Positions 1-9,161 of a stretch of DNA of 64,000 nt are shown here, piece by piece. The stretch lies in contig JAUFOR010000002.1 in NCBI GenBank assembly GCA_040285745.1, positions 806,001 to 870,000 on the forward strand. Direction: 5' to 3'. A program made the translations under genes and the position numbers. The notes beneath the pieces are model-generated. The model saw only the letters and a program-made list of their open reading frames with translations, did no database searches and was not told the DNA's origin. Source of the DNA: Barthelona sp. PCE. Lineage: Eukaryota; Metamonada: BaSk clade. Positions within the stretch are counted from its first letter, which is position 1; each line of letters opens with the position of its first letter.

Positions 1-17
1 ATGATTCGTTCTTAGTT

Positions 18-1694
18 ATGGATGGAAATAGTAGTATTCACAGATTCCCGTTTAAAAACACTGGCGAGCCACCTCAATCCGTACCACCAGGGTTACAAAG
101 CAAAGTGCAAGGTGTTTTTCTTGATTCTAGCTATTTTGTTGGGTTCACCAAAAGATACATATATCTTCAGTGCCTAAAGACCCAGGATGAGCACACTTTG
201 TACTCGTTAGATCAACAACCTCTGTACTCATCGTCGTTCCAAGACATATGGATGATGTCTGCCTTTCGCATGATTTTTGTTACACACAAACATGGCACTA
301 TTGTTATTACTTTCCCTGAAGGAGACCCCGTTATTAACGGAGAGGTAAGTGTCTCGATTGAAGAGAACGACTTCTTGTGCATGCCATGCGTAAATGTTAA
401 AAACGCTTATGTTGAGTCAGTACCACGAACATCAGATTTTTCGAAGAATGGCATTGTTATTCTTCGGGGGGATGATCGATTGCGCTTTTCGTTACATGTT
501 CCACCTAGGCAGACTGTTTTTGTTGATAATATGATGATAAGAAATGGTGAAGTGGAGAGTTGCTGTCTCCTCATTCAGTCACTAATTACTGGCCTTTTCA
601 TCTGGCGCAAGCCATCTGATGGCCCTGTGGAAAGTAAGCGTATTGATTTCCCTCCTGGACCACTTTTCAGTGTCGCACAAAGCGTGCTGGAAATTGGAAC
701 TCAGTTCACCAGTCGTTTTGTCTCTGTAGTGACTCCATATATGAGAATACACGATGTTATACCAGTGGACGGACGAGCTTTTCAATTTGAGCATCCAAAT
801 GGAATGGTCTGTGTTATGAACAACTACTTAAAAGGAGTGAGAGGCTTGCTTCCTCAGCAGCTTCTCTTTGACTTTGAGAATAACGTTCTGCTGATTGCAC
901 AGGATAAGATACAATACTTCCACACGCTCTCATACAACAACCATGTGCTTCAATGTGAAGATTACGTGGTTGACGTGAGTGTAGGTCTGGGTGTGACAAA
1001 ACGATGCTTTCCTGGTCATAAAAACTCATGTATCTGCGACGATATCCTCTTCACAACGAAGGAAGATACCGTATGGTCACATGGAAACGTTATTGGAAAC
1101 CTTTTCGATGAAGATGGCCCTGTGACGATTCGTAGCATGGCTGTTAACCGTAAGTACGTTGTTTGCTGCGCATTCGGCATGATATACGTCCTAGTACGTG
1201 ATCCTGAAAATCCTTTCAAAATCACAGGCATGTTTTTCGAAGAGTACGTCACTGGAGATTCTCCTGTTATAGGACCAAATCCTTTTGATGAAGATGTGTT
1301 TGTTCTTTACAACTACGCTTTCCGTATTGACCCTGTCGCCCAACGCATCCAACGTTTCAGATCGCGCTGTGATGGAGTGTTTGTTGCAGAAAATATGACT
1401 GTGTGTTTTGGGTTTGTACCTGCCATTTCATATTTACGTGATGACGATACTGGGTTGTATATAGAGCGCATTCCTATCAAATGTGATGGAGTGGGCAACG
1501 CTATTCCCTTCCGCAGAAAAGAAACACCCAAAAACAGCTTCCATTTACTCATGGCCGAAGGATACAACTTAATGCTGCATACTTTCACTGTTAATGAGGA
1601 TGAGAAATGCATGGATAGAGGGGAAGACGAGTATCTCTGTGATATCAGACAGTATTTGTCCGAACTACGTGAAATACGTTCTGTCTGTCAGTAA
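18..1694 (+). CDS. Hypothetical protein, beta-propeller-like
   Basis: A 558-residue protein that I do not recognise. It is rich in short alternating hydrophobic strands with turns (for example VVCCAFGMIYVLVRD near residue 390), as in a degenerate WD40-type propeller, but I see no clear WD or GH dipeptide repeats. There is no signal peptide or membrane segment, and the last 40 residues are acidic. The ATG at 18 follows an in-frame TAG at 13-15, so the start is firm. The stop is TAAA. The gene converges on the next one with a 16-bp gap. A cytosolic scaffold role is only a guess from the fold. Confidence 0.8.
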   Translation: MDGNSSIHRFPFKNTGEPPQSVPPGLQSKVQGVFLDSSYFVGFTKRYIYLQCLKTQDEHTLYSLDQQPLYSSSFQDIWMMSAFRMIFVTHKHGTIVITFPEGDPVINGEVSVSIEENDFLCMPCVNVKNAYVESVPRTSDFSKNGIVILRGDDRLRFSLHVPPRQTVFVDNMMIRNGEVESCCLLIQSLITGLFIWRKPSDGPVESKRIDFPPGPLFSVAQSVLEIGTQFTSRFVSVVTPYMRIHDVIPVDGRAFQFEHPNGMVCVMNNYLKGVRGLLPQQLLFDFENNVLLIAQDKIQYFHTLSYNNHVLQCEDYVVDVSVGLGVTKRCFPGHKNSCICDDILFTTKEDTVWSHGNVIGNLFDEDGPVTIRSMAVNRKYVVCCAFGMIYVLVRDPENPFKITGMFFEEYVTGDSPVIGPNPFDEDVFVLYNYAFRIDPVAQRIQRFRSRCDGVFVAENMTVCFGFVPAISYLRDDDTGLYIERIPIKCDGVGNAIPFRRKETPKNSFHLLMAEGYNLMLHTFTVNEDEKCMDRGEDEYLCDIRQYLSELREIRSVCQ

Positions 1695-1710
1695 AAATGC
1701 CTTTAACAAT

Positions 1711-2175
1711 TTATTGTTCGTATTTTGTTGAGATCTCTTCTATATGAGTGGTAGACACGTCTGGGTGCAGTGTGGCGACCTTTAAGGGGCCCAAAGTATC
1801 TTTAAACGCGAGATTAAGATTCTTTAAAAACGCAATGAACTCTGTTGGATAATTTTCCTGCTTTTTCCTATTATGGATCTTCATCAAGTCAAAACGTATT
1901 CTTGAGATCGAATTTTCGTTTGCCCAGTCCATAATATGTTCCCAATTCTCGCTACTGTGCAAAGTTGAACGAGATTCAAGCGGCTGTATGGATTGGGGAA
2001 TGTTTGCTTCTGGATAGGCGTGGTTAATAAGTTCAATAAGGTCATCGCCGAGCTTTAAATCTGCAGATAGAGCACCAGCATTAACGTAAGTACGAATGTA
2101 TCTGAGAGTTTCAACCGGTGTGTAGATGTTATCTTGACGCTTATGCTTCCTGATTTGGCTCTGAATCTCGGACAT
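1711..2175 (-). CDS. Small calponin-homology-like protein
   Basis: A 154-residue protein. I chose the ATG at 2175; the open frame runs 11 codons further only from a TTG, and the ATG is preceded by a T-rich tract like those before other genes here. Residues about 20-110 have the layout of a CH domain of the EB1/NDC80 type: a helix with ETLRYIRTYVN, then DLKLGDDLIELINHAYP, then NWEHIMDWANEN, then a helix with FIAFLKNLNLAF. CH domains of this kind bind microtubules or actin. The assignment rests on pattern only and could be wrong. Stop codon TAAA on the minus strand. Confidence 0.5.
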   Translation of the reverse strand: MSEIQSQIRKHKRQDNIYTPVETLRYIRTYVNAGALSADLKLGDDLIELINHAYPEANIPQSIQPLESRSTLHSSENWEHIMDWANENSISRIRFDLMKIHNRKKQENYPTEFIAFLKNLNLAFKDTLGPLKVATLHPDVSTTHIEEISTKYEQ

Positions 2176-2188
2176 CTCTTGAATAACT

Positions 2189-2216
2189 CTGAAAAAATAA
2201 AAACACAAGAAAAAAT
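2189..2216 (-). promoter_or_regulatory. Pyrimidine-rich tract before the CH-like gene
   Basis: On the minus strand this reads as a T-rich run ending in TTTTTTCAG, 13 bp before the ATG at 2175. It resembles the tract before most genes here. It could also be read as the 3' end of a 38-bp intron (GTTACG...TTTCAG) that would join an upstream short frame, but the promoter reading fits the neighbours better. Confidence 0.4.
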
Positions 2217-2365
2217 GGTTCGTAACCCATTTTTATAGTCTTTTCTAATCTGAAACGGGCAATAAATCACCATAATCAGATGTACACGGTCATAAAAACA
2301 CCATTACAGAAAAGAAAAAAAGGTATTCATTAAAAACCTCGTTTTCCTTTAAACCCACTTTTCCA

Positions 2366-3700
2366 ATGACAAACGTACATGAATCCGCCTATAGACACGA
2401 CGAGAGTATCAATCTCACGTCATTCGAGTCCTCTGACAATAACAACTACTACTGTGTTCTAACAATCGAATGCATTGCCTACTTTCTTTTGTTCCATTTT
2501 GTTAACGTTTTTCCTGCATATATATACCGTTACGGTATATTATATCCAAATTTCAGAGTGCTGTACTATTTTCCAGTCCTAATTAGTGCATTCTGCATGC
2601 CATATGTCGTGCAACTCGTCCGTGGTTTCACCAGCAACGGGAAGGTGTACGCTCTACAGAAAGCATTCAGCGCAGCATTCACCTTTATAATCCTTAGTTT
2701 TATACCAGAACCGTACATTGCAACATTGTGCTCTGGTACTGGAATGGGTGTCACTCTACTTGTAATCCCAATGTGCACAACGATGTTCGACGAGGTATAT
2801 GGTCAGACAATCACCAGAGCTGCATACCTCAACACCTTCTTCAGTACCATAGCTATGGGGCTGGGAATGTTTGTTCATTTTGTATGGACCATCCCTACAG
2901 GTGGAGTGCTCACATATGGTAACTACACGCTAACTGGGTGCACAGTTATAATTCTTGGGTTCATCGCTCTGTACCAATCAACAAAAAAACTAAAAATTGC
3001 AAGCTCCATCAACTACGGTTTTCCGTCACGGAATCCGTGCTTTGGATGCGTTCAGTCGTGGGTAAAGGGGGCGCGTGGTGTGTGGAGAGATGCAAAGTGG
3101 TTGAGTATACAATCACTCACGTCCACAATCATTGAATACTTTTGTCTTTTCTTCTACTCAACAATTATGACTTACTCCTTTTCAGACCTGGGACCGACCG
3201 CATCGAGCTTCTCAGGAAGCATAGTGTTCACACCACTGTACGGCACATGGATATTCGTTAGCATTGAGCAGTGTATATATAATCTGAATTCGCTGAATAT
3301 GGCAGCTAGTCTCATGTTCCTTGTTCCTTGGCTCATCATTTGCGTTTCAAAGACAGGCCAGAATGACCCTTTCATCATCTCTATGCTGTCACAGATATTC
3401 CTGATGTCACCAACACGAATGAAGGCGTATGCAAGACAGGGACAATGCTCTAAAACAACAAATTTTGAGATGGGTATACGACACTCATCAGCCATGGACT
3501 CCATCACGTTCATTGTTCTCGCAGCGATGGTTATCGCTGCCAACACTACTGTTATTATATGGGTAATTCTAGTGGTATCAGTGCTGAACTTAATCAGTGC
3601 CAACCGGGCTCGATCCACTGGAGAGGTCTTCGAGAAGGAGAGAGACGCGCTGGTCAAATACCCAGTTAGCAATAGATACCTCACATCAATGGGTAGATGA
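2366..3700 (+). CDS. Multi-pass membrane protein, possible transporter
   Basis: A 444-residue protein with a polar N-terminus of about 28 residues and roughly ten hydrophobic segments, including residues about 30-52, 65-85, 98-112, 118-138, 155-175, 190-202, 250-268, 320-332 and 385-412. The count and the central loop (about 205-245, basic and Cys-containing) recall major-facilitator or nucleoside transporters, but I see no family signature, so substrate and membrane are unknown. The ATG is preceded by a T/C-rich stretch. The stop is TGA followed at once by AATAAA. The next gene converges with only 13 bp between the stops. Confidence 0.75.
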   Translation: MTNVHESAYRHDESINLTSFESSDNNNYYCVLTIECIAYFLLFHFVNVFPAYIYRYGILYPNFRVLYYFPVLISAFCMPYVVQLVRGFTSNGKVYALQKAFSAAFTFIILSFIPEPYIATLCSGTGMGVTLLVIPMCTTMFDEVYGQTITRAAYLNTFFSTIAMGLGMFVHFVWTIPTGGVLTYGNYTLTGCTVIILGFIALYQSTKKLKIASSINYGFPSRNPCFGCVQSWVKGARGVWRDAKWLSIQSLTSTIIEYFCLFFYSTIMTYSFSDLGPTASSFSGSIVFTPLYGTWIFVSIEQCIYNLNSLNMAASLMFLVPWLIICVSKTGQNDPFIISMLSQIFLMSPTRMKAYARQGQCSKTTNFEMGIRHSSAMDSITFIVLAAMVIAANTTVIIWVILVVSVLNLISANRARSTGEVFEKERDALVKYPVSNRYLTSMGR

Positions 3701-3713
3701 AAATAAAAATATT

Positions 3714-5309
3714 CTACAATTTGTTACGGAAATACTGCTTGAGTTTATCAATGGGTCTAGTTAGGATAGAGTGCGAAATGCGACGGATGAGATTACCTGA
3801 CAGTGAAAGAGATCGTAACGATTCCATGTGGCCCAATTCAAACAATGGAGTACTAATGCTGTTGTTGGAAAAGTCAAGAACGGTCAATGGAAGATCAAGA
3901 AGCCAGCGTGGCATCTCTGATATCTGGTTATCACTCACTATAAGCTCAGAGAGAGCTTCACATTGGCTGATCCAATGGGGTAGTTCAGTCAATCGCAAAC
4001 CGCTCAGGTTAAGATGGGTGATGCGACCAGCGAACTCTGGTGCACGTGAGAAGAATAGAGAGGCGCCGCAGGGATTAAACCCACAATCCAAAAACTTAAT
4101 GCTTGGTAAATGCTGGAGTACACCAACATTCTCGACTCTGTTTGAACTTATGCGCAATGTTTCGAGTCTTGGACATTGTTCTAACTCGGCAACAGAACGG
4201 ATCATATTCCGGGAAGCTTCAAGTGTAACAAGATTAGCAGACACTGGTGGAAGTTCAGTCAACTTCCTACCTTCAATGTTAATGATCGACTGATCATTGT
4301 TACAAACACCAATATCCTCCTGAATAGTCTGCTGCTCAACTGCCGGAAGCTGTCTCTCCAATCTTTTGAGAATATTAACTGTTGATACGTTCATCAGATT
4401 ACCGAGCCCACGTAACATATTTCCCTCGACCTTCAGTACTCTTAGTTTCTTCAACAAACAAAGTTCCGCCGGGAGCGTGCGTAAATCATTCCTGGCAATA
4501 TTCAACCTTTCTAGCTGTAACAAAGTAACAACTGTATCAGGGATCGATCTCAGGTTATTTGATTCTAGAATAAGAACTTGTAGCGTCTCAATCCTCTCAA
4601 AACCTTCGAATGAGGAGATGCGGTTGTTAGACGCGTTGATTTGGATGATATTTGGAGGTAATTCCCTCATGTCCGATAGTGCATTAAATGAGACATCAAG
4701 CTCTGTTAGCATTTCCTGATCACCCAACACTAAATCTGTTAACCGATTATGGGACGCATCCAGCTTCTGTAAGGAGCTGCGTTGAAGGACGAGCTCGTCA
4801 AGATGGCAATTATTAACCGTTAGATGACGTAAATTTGGACAGTTTATGTTTAACGAACTGAGATAGTTATCACTTAGATCGATAACTTGAAGTGTATGTG
4901 ATGTTAATTCTCGAAGGTTAAGGCGGTTAGCTTTGGCAAATAACTGACTAGCGGTAAAAAAACCTGCACTAAGCTGTTTCAGTCGGTTATTCGACACATC
5001 CACAAGAACGACGCTTGATGGAATTACATCGTCTGAAATATGCTCCAATTCATTATTGCGCACAACAAAAACCTTGAGTTCAGGAAAGCGTGCAAAAGAA
5101 CCATCGATCTTCTGAATATTGCAGTTAATAATCTCAATGCGCTTGAGTGGTTCTATCTCCCAGAACGGCACGTCCATACGCAGTTCATCAAGAATATAAC
5201 AATTCTGAGGTAATTTCCCATCGGAAAATTCCATGCCTTGTATTTTGAGGTTTCCCGACCTCTGTGCGGTTGAAAAGACATTATTTAGACCGTTTGATGC
5301 TGATTGCAT
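3714..5309 (-). CDS. Leucine-rich repeat protein, LRRC40-like
   Basis: A 531-residue protein built almost entirely of LRRs of the LxxLxLxxNxL type, about 20 repeats. Three landmarks match LRRC40: an N-terminal AQRSGNLKIQGMEFSDGKLP motif, a mid-protein break where an LRR runs into a charged helix (VLKVEGNML...NILKRLERQLP), and a second such helix at the very end (SLSGNLIRR...LKQYFRNKL). LRRC40 is a conserved eukaryotic protein of unclear function, probably a binding scaffold. A TTG two codons upstream is in frame, but the ATG at 5309 is the likely start. Converges with the preceding membrane protein gene. Confidence 0.85.
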   Translation of the reverse strand: MQSASNGLNNVFSTAQRSGNLKIQGMEFSDGKLPQNCYILDELRMDVPFWEIEPLKRIEIINCNIQKIDGSFARFPELKVFVVRNNELEHISDDVIPSSVVLVDVSNNRLKQLSAGFFTASQLFAKANRLNLRELTSHTLQVIDLSDNYLSSLNINCPNLRHLTVNNCHLDELVLQRSSLQKLDASHNRLTDLVLGDQEMLTELDVSFNALSDMRELPPNIIQINASNNRISSFEGFERIETLQVLILESNNLRSIPDTVVTLLQLERLNIARNDLRTLPAELCLLKKLRVLKVEGNMLRGLGNLMNVSTVNILKRLERQLPAVEQQTIQEDIGVCNNDQSIINIEGRKLTELPPVSANLVTLEASRNMIRSVAELEQCPRLETLRISSNRVENVGVLQHLPSIKFLDCGFNPCGASLFFSRAPEFAGRITHLNLSGLRLTELPHWISQCEALSELIVSDNQISEMPRWLLDLPLTVLDFSNNSISTPLFELGHMESLRSLSLSGNLIRRISHSILTRPIDKLKQYFRNKL

Positions 5310-5750
5310 ATTCAAAACAATTTGGGAAAAGATTAAAAAAGTAGAAACAACAAAAAATGATCAGATACAGAATTTATTGTGAAGTATTAAAGTCGATTAT
5401 TGATATAGAAATGGTCACATTCATTACTCATTAAAAAAACAAAAACTACAATGAGCCAAATATAATTATCTCCACTACAACATTTATATGACTAATTAAG
5501 AATACTATGATTCGTCAATTTGCATATTTATTATATTTATCAATGATAAATCCTGGAAAAGAGAGGCAATTCTCAAAATACAAGTGGTGGTCTTTAGTAT
5601 TGATCATACATCCATTTTTATGTGGATGAATATGTAAAATAACACCGCATTTGTTCTACTAACACTGCAATATTCTGGAATTCATCACCCAAACATAAAA
5701 GAAGGATTCATGACCATTCCTTTTAAATACCCTTTTCATAATAGTTACAC
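5310..5750. other. AT-rich intergenic region
   Basis: A 441-bp spacer between two genes that diverge from each other. It is very AT-rich and holds no frame worth calling, tRNA or repeat. The last 45 bp before 5751 contain a T-rich tract and TTTTAAATACCC, probably the promoter of the REEP gene. Confidence 0.5.
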
Positions 5751-6257
5751 ATGATCGGTTTTGCGTTATCCCGTGCTATCCAGCACCTCCTTACACTTAT
5801 TGCTGTTTATAAGTCCTTTAAAGCACTTCAAACACCCGAAACAAGTGATGACAGTCGTTTACTGACATTCTGGATCGTTTTTGGACTGTTTTCTGTTATT
5901 GAAAATATCGCAAGTATCGTTATTGCTTGGCTTCCACTTTATTATGAACTTAAGATTGCTTTTACCGCTTATCTTATGCTGCGCAACTTCAAAGGCTCTT
6001 TAAAGATGTACACTGAGTACGTACACCCTTGGTTATGCCTTAACGAGGATCAGTTTGATGCGTGGATTGACTCCAGCAATGGTTTTATCAAGAAGAAGTT
6101 CAGCATCATGATGCGCAACAACATCAACCGTATCATCAACATCATCGCCAAGTTCAAGGGTGCTTCAAAGAACGTTGTTGAAGCTGCTGCTAAAGGTGCT
6201 GTTGAAGCTGACAAAGCCCCTATCCGCGAACAAGAACAAGAAGAGAAAGACGAGTAG
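5751..6257 (+). CDS. REEP/Yop1/HVA22 family ER membrane-shaping protein
   Basis: A 168-residue protein of the TB2/DP1/HVA22 family, which inserts hairpins into the tubular ER and bends it. The family core lies at residues about 15-105: YKSFKAL, a tryptophan-led segment TFWIVFGLFSVIEN, WLPLYYELKIAF, and HPWL. Two long hydrophobic hairpins flank the conserved PLYYELK. The tail is helical and ends in a charged run (EQEQEEKDE). The length is normal for the family. The ATG at 5751 is the first in frame. The next gene is convergent, 161 bp away. Confidence 0.92.
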   Translation: MIGFALSRAIQHLLTLIAVYKSFKALQTPETSDDSRLLTFWIVFGLFSVIENIASIVIAWLPLYYELKIAFTAYLMLRNFKGSLKMYTEYVHPWLCLNEDQFDAWIDSSNGFIKKKFSIMMRNNINRIINIIAKFKGASKNVVEAAAKGAVEADKAPIREQEQEEKDE

Positions 6258-6418
6258 GCAAACATGCCCTGTTGTGGGCTGACAATCATGTGTGTCAGTG
6301 AATAGTAAAAACGTTTCAGCTATTGTATTTATTGTTTGTAATTGAACTACCCTTTGTTCTTCATAAACAACGAAGTGGTCCTTCCATTAACCATTATCTA
6401 TCGAGTGCTACGAAAATA

Positions 6419-7444
6419 TTAAAGTGTATCAAAATATGCAAGTGCAAGGGGTAGGGCCTCTTCAGTACGAATTGTACGTGAACCCTGTGTGGGAAGGAAG
6501 TTCCACCAGAAGTTGAACAGATCTTCAACTTTTTCAATGCCACGCTTGTTCTTACAGAAGCTGAATGCGTGCTCAAGACCTGCAAGACCACCTAGGACCA
6601 GTAAAACATGGTTAGATTTCTTTTTGGCCTCGCCTATAGGACCTGTGTCATTTGATCCACGTTCACTCAGTCCAATCACAGTATCATACGCAGGGATGCC
6701 GAGTACGGAGTTGTCAAACACCTCAAGGAGATCTCCTGCCATACGCACTTGATATCCCCAATAGTACCCCTTCATCATCGGTTCCTCAGGATCAACAACC
6801 GTACCGGGTAACTTACGACTTGTGTAGTCCATGCGGACAGTAACTCTGCTACGATCTGGAATGGACCCGCGTACCTTAATTGGCTTCTCAAGGCCAACGT
6901 TGACTGTTGTAGACACGTCATCGCTGAACATCGTTACTCCCTCACGATACTCACTCTTCTCAGTGATACGAACATGATGCGGTGCATCAAGAGGATTTAA
7001 AGCACCACAGTACTTCAGCACGTGGTCGTGTTGAAACAAAGCCTTACGCAAATACTGAGGAGTTTCAAGATACTGTAAGATTTTTGCCATATGTACATTA
7101 TAATCAACATGTTCATCCTTAACTTCGCTTTCCTTGTAAATAACAATCTCGTGGACACAGAAGATTGCACAAAAACGTGCAATATTACCCACAAGAACAG
7201 TTCTCAATTTCTCAGATTGTACGTTTTCGAGGATACTTCCCGGTAATGCAATGGTAAGGGTTTGGTCTGTTGAGGCCTGGCCCTTGAATGCTGAACTCAC
7301 AAGATGCGCTGTTGGTTCGTATTCGCGATCAAAATGATTCTTAAACCTTCTTCTGTACTGTTGCCCTTCTTCATCTTTTGCTGTGCTTTGTGTGCCAGGG
7401 TGCTTGTTGTTGGCAGTGCGCTGTTGCTTCTTAGGTAATGCCAT
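6419..7444 (-). CDS. SPOUT-domain RNA methyltransferase, SPOUT1/C9orf114-like
   Basis: A 341-residue member of the SPOUT1 (C9orf114, CENP-32) family of knotted RNA methyltransferases. Hallmarks in order: TIALPGSILENVQS (about residue 64), ARFCAIFCVHEIVIY, ILQYLETPQYLRKALF, CGALNPLDAPHHVR, YREGV, a beta-barrel insert with KVRGSIPDRSRVTVR, GYYWGYQVR, TVIGLSERG, the SAM-binding LVLGGLAGLEHAF and the C-terminal GSRTIRTEEALPLAL. The N-terminal 40 residues are basic, as in many nucleolar proteins. The family acts in nuclear RNA modification and, in animals, at spindle poles. It ends with TAAT. Confidence 0.95.
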   Translation of the reverse strand: MALPKKQQRTANNKHPGTQSTAKDEEGQQYRRRFKNHFDREYEPTAHLVSSAFKGQASTDQTLTIALPGSILENVQSEKLRTVLVGNIARFCAIFCVHEIVIYKESEVKDEHVDYNVHMAKILQYLETPQYLRKALFQHDHVLKYCGALNPLDAPHHVRITEKSEYREGVTMFSDDVSTTVNVGLEKPIKVRGSIPDRSRVTVRMDYTSRKLPGTVVDPEEPMMKGYYWGYQVRMAGDLLEVFDNSVLGIPAYDTVIGLSERGSNDTGPIGEAKKKSNHVLLVLGGLAGLEHAFSFCKNKRGIEKVEDLFNFWWNFLPTQGSRTIRTEEALPLALAYFDTL

Positions 7445-8042
7445 TATATTGAATTATGAAATAAATATCAATACAGCTTTTCCTTCTTTTTTTTATTTCT
7501 CAACAGGTGTTTAATTGCTCTTTAACTCAAAAAAACTATATATCATCCACTAAATATTTTGATTTACAAATATACACTAATATATACTAGTTATAAAGAG
7601 TTAAGCATCAGATCAAATCATTTATACTTCAAATACATTACAGTAATCTTCAAATGTATAATAAAAAAGAAGTTTAATGCTTCTTGTGATATCAAAATTG
7701 CGCAGGCTAGCTGTTTATTGCTTTACGATTAGAAATGCTGGTTTTCACTTGTAAATCAACCTGAAATTAACAATAAACACATACAAAGCATGATAGATCG
7801 AAATGGTAAAAGAACAAATTTCTAAAAAAGAGATGAAATTATTCAATAATATGGGTTTTCCATGGTTTTAAATCAATAACAATACTTTGAATATATATAT
7901 TACATTCATATTCATACAATTATTACCACAAAAACATAAAAATGATCTACTCATAAAAGTCTCTTAACTTACTTTTTGTAAACATGATTATTGACTTCAC
8001 AGTACTGCTAAGAGAAAGTTTTAGGCGTACTTGATAATGGTC
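7445..8042. other. AT-rich intergenic DNA
   Basis: This stretch holds short A/T runs and no gene I can support. Near 7993-8059 one frame reads without a stop from GAGAAAGTTTTAGG up to the duplicated fragment. This hints that the fragment may once have belonged to a longer coding sequence, but it is short. Confidence 0.4.
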
Positions 8043-8547
8043 CTGATCAGGATGATCCTTCGTAGGAGGTTGTAAATTTACTTCGGAGTTAGACACTTGT
8101 ACGGGAGTTGCGAGCTCCCTCGAGTGCTGTGCTTGCACTGAGAATTGTTCTAGAGCCCTTTTTTTTTTTTTTAAAATAAAAGGGGAGAAAGAAATGATGT
8201 AAGTACTCACAGAGTACAAGAGGGAAGACCGCGTGTCTACTCCTCAGTAGATTTACTCCTACGAAATAGCGTGTTATTCACAAGCGTGCCGTAATTGATT
8301 TTGAACAGAGAATGGAATAGAACGTATGCGGGTGTATTTCAATTTCTCACCATTTTAAGGTTTCCTATTTATTTTATTGTATTATTTAGTAATTGAAATA
8401 CTACTATTTTTCAGTTGTATGGACTTCCAAACTCTGAAGAAGGTAGCCCGTATGCGGCACCATATCCGAACTTAGATCTCTGGAAAGAATCTGTTTACTC
8501 CCCTTACTACCCGTTAACATGGATGAGACTCTGGAAGAAAATCATTA
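8043..8547 (+). repeat. Duplicated fragment, copy 1, split by a mobile element
   Basis: Bases 8043-8059 and 8291-8547 match the minus strand of 44972-45240 at roughly 96 percent by eye. Between the two parts sit 231 bp (8060-8290) absent from the other copy, containing an inverted-repeat element. From 8415 an open frame runs to a TAA at 8583, starting LYGLPNSEEGSPYAAPYP, but it has no ATG and its end lies in a second element arm. TTTTTCAG directly precedes it at 8407-8414, as at an intron end. I regard it as a gene relic or element interior. Confidence 0.7.
8060..8264 (+). mobile_element. MITE-like inverted-repeat element, copy A
   Basis: About 205 bp bounded by TCGTAGGAG and CTCCTACGA, a perfect 9-bp inverted repeat. 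Further imperfect pairing extends inward (TAAATTTACTTCGGAG against the other arm). It carries a long T run (8160-8172) and no coding frame. It is clearly related to 29563-29756. It interrupts a sequence that is continuous at 45224/45225, so the other copy acts as an unoccupied site. About 26 extra bases follow it before the host sequence resumes at 8291. Confidence 0.75.
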
Positions 8548-8645
8548 TTCGCTATTTCGTAGAAGTAAATCTACCGGAGGAGTAAGCACGCGATCCTTCT
8601 TTGAGTACTATGCGGTACTCATTTCATTTCTTTCTACCCTTCACT
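8548..8645 (-). mobile_element. Partial copy of the same inverted-repeat element
   Basis: On the minus strand these bases match the right half of the element at 8060-8264 and 29563-29756, including AGAAAGAAATGA, GAGTAC, CGCG, CTCC and TTTACTTC. The left half is missing. The arm begins exactly where similarity to the second copy of the duplicated fragment ends, so the insertion truncated copy 1 on this side. Copy 1 is therefore bracketed by element arms facing opposite ways. Confidence 0.65.
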
Positions 8646-9161
8646 CGAATATTTTTTTATAGTAGTTAATTTGGTATTTTCAAAAAAATTCAATATCAAG
8701 GTCGAGGCAGCTAGTAACTACTCCATCGGTTTGTATTTGTGGAAATGCTTGGTATCCACATTTAATAAAAATTTAAGTCTGGCAAACTAAGAATATGTGT
8801 AATGCTGAGGCGTGTTGTATTTACAGGTTTACTATGGAATAACCAGGTCATTGATACATTTTATATACATCTAATGCTCAAATGTGAATGAAAAGCAATT
8901 TCAGCTTTTCTGAAGAGTATAGAAGCATAAGATACATGTTTGGTTCCTGTCAGCACCCAAGTGTCTTAACCAAGCGCATGTAATAAGCTGGAGTATTAAA
9001 ACAGCGAATTCAAATTGAATTACCTTTTTTCCACTTTATATTGTGTATGAAACTGTAGAAAAGATCCGCAAAGTACATGCTCAGCGCTATGACAGCGTTG
9101 TGCGCATTTTTGCGGAGCTTTGTGCCCAAAAGGTTTTCTAACTTTTAGATACATTTTTTAA
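8646..9161. other. Intergenic region and beta-tubulin promoter
   Basis: AT-rich spacer with no supported gene. Its last 100 bp hold a stable predicted stem-loop (9065-9116) and then a T-rich tract (AGGTTTTCTAACTTTTAG), 13-29 bp before the beta-tubulin ATG. Confidence 0.5.
9065..9116 (+). promoter_or_regulatory. Stem-loop upstream of beta-tubulin
   Basis: TCCGCAAA (9065-9072) pairs with TTTGCGGA (9109-9116). Inside, ATGC (9077-9080) pairs with GCAT (9104-9107), and AGCGCT (9083-9088) pairs with AGCGTT (9094-9099) across a five-base loop. It ends 45 bp before the ATG, so it lies in the promoter or in the 5' leader. Its role is unknown. Confidence 0.45.

Noticed and set aside
2176-2273. Short upstream exon and 38-bp intron for the CH-like gene
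   Set aside because: GTTACG...TTTCAG could be spliced in frame, but the same T-rich tract is the normal start-site signal here and no other gene in the window needs an intron.
7947-8219. 90-codon minus-strand frame
   Set aside because: It runs through the inverted-repeat element and a poly-T tract and matches no protein pattern.
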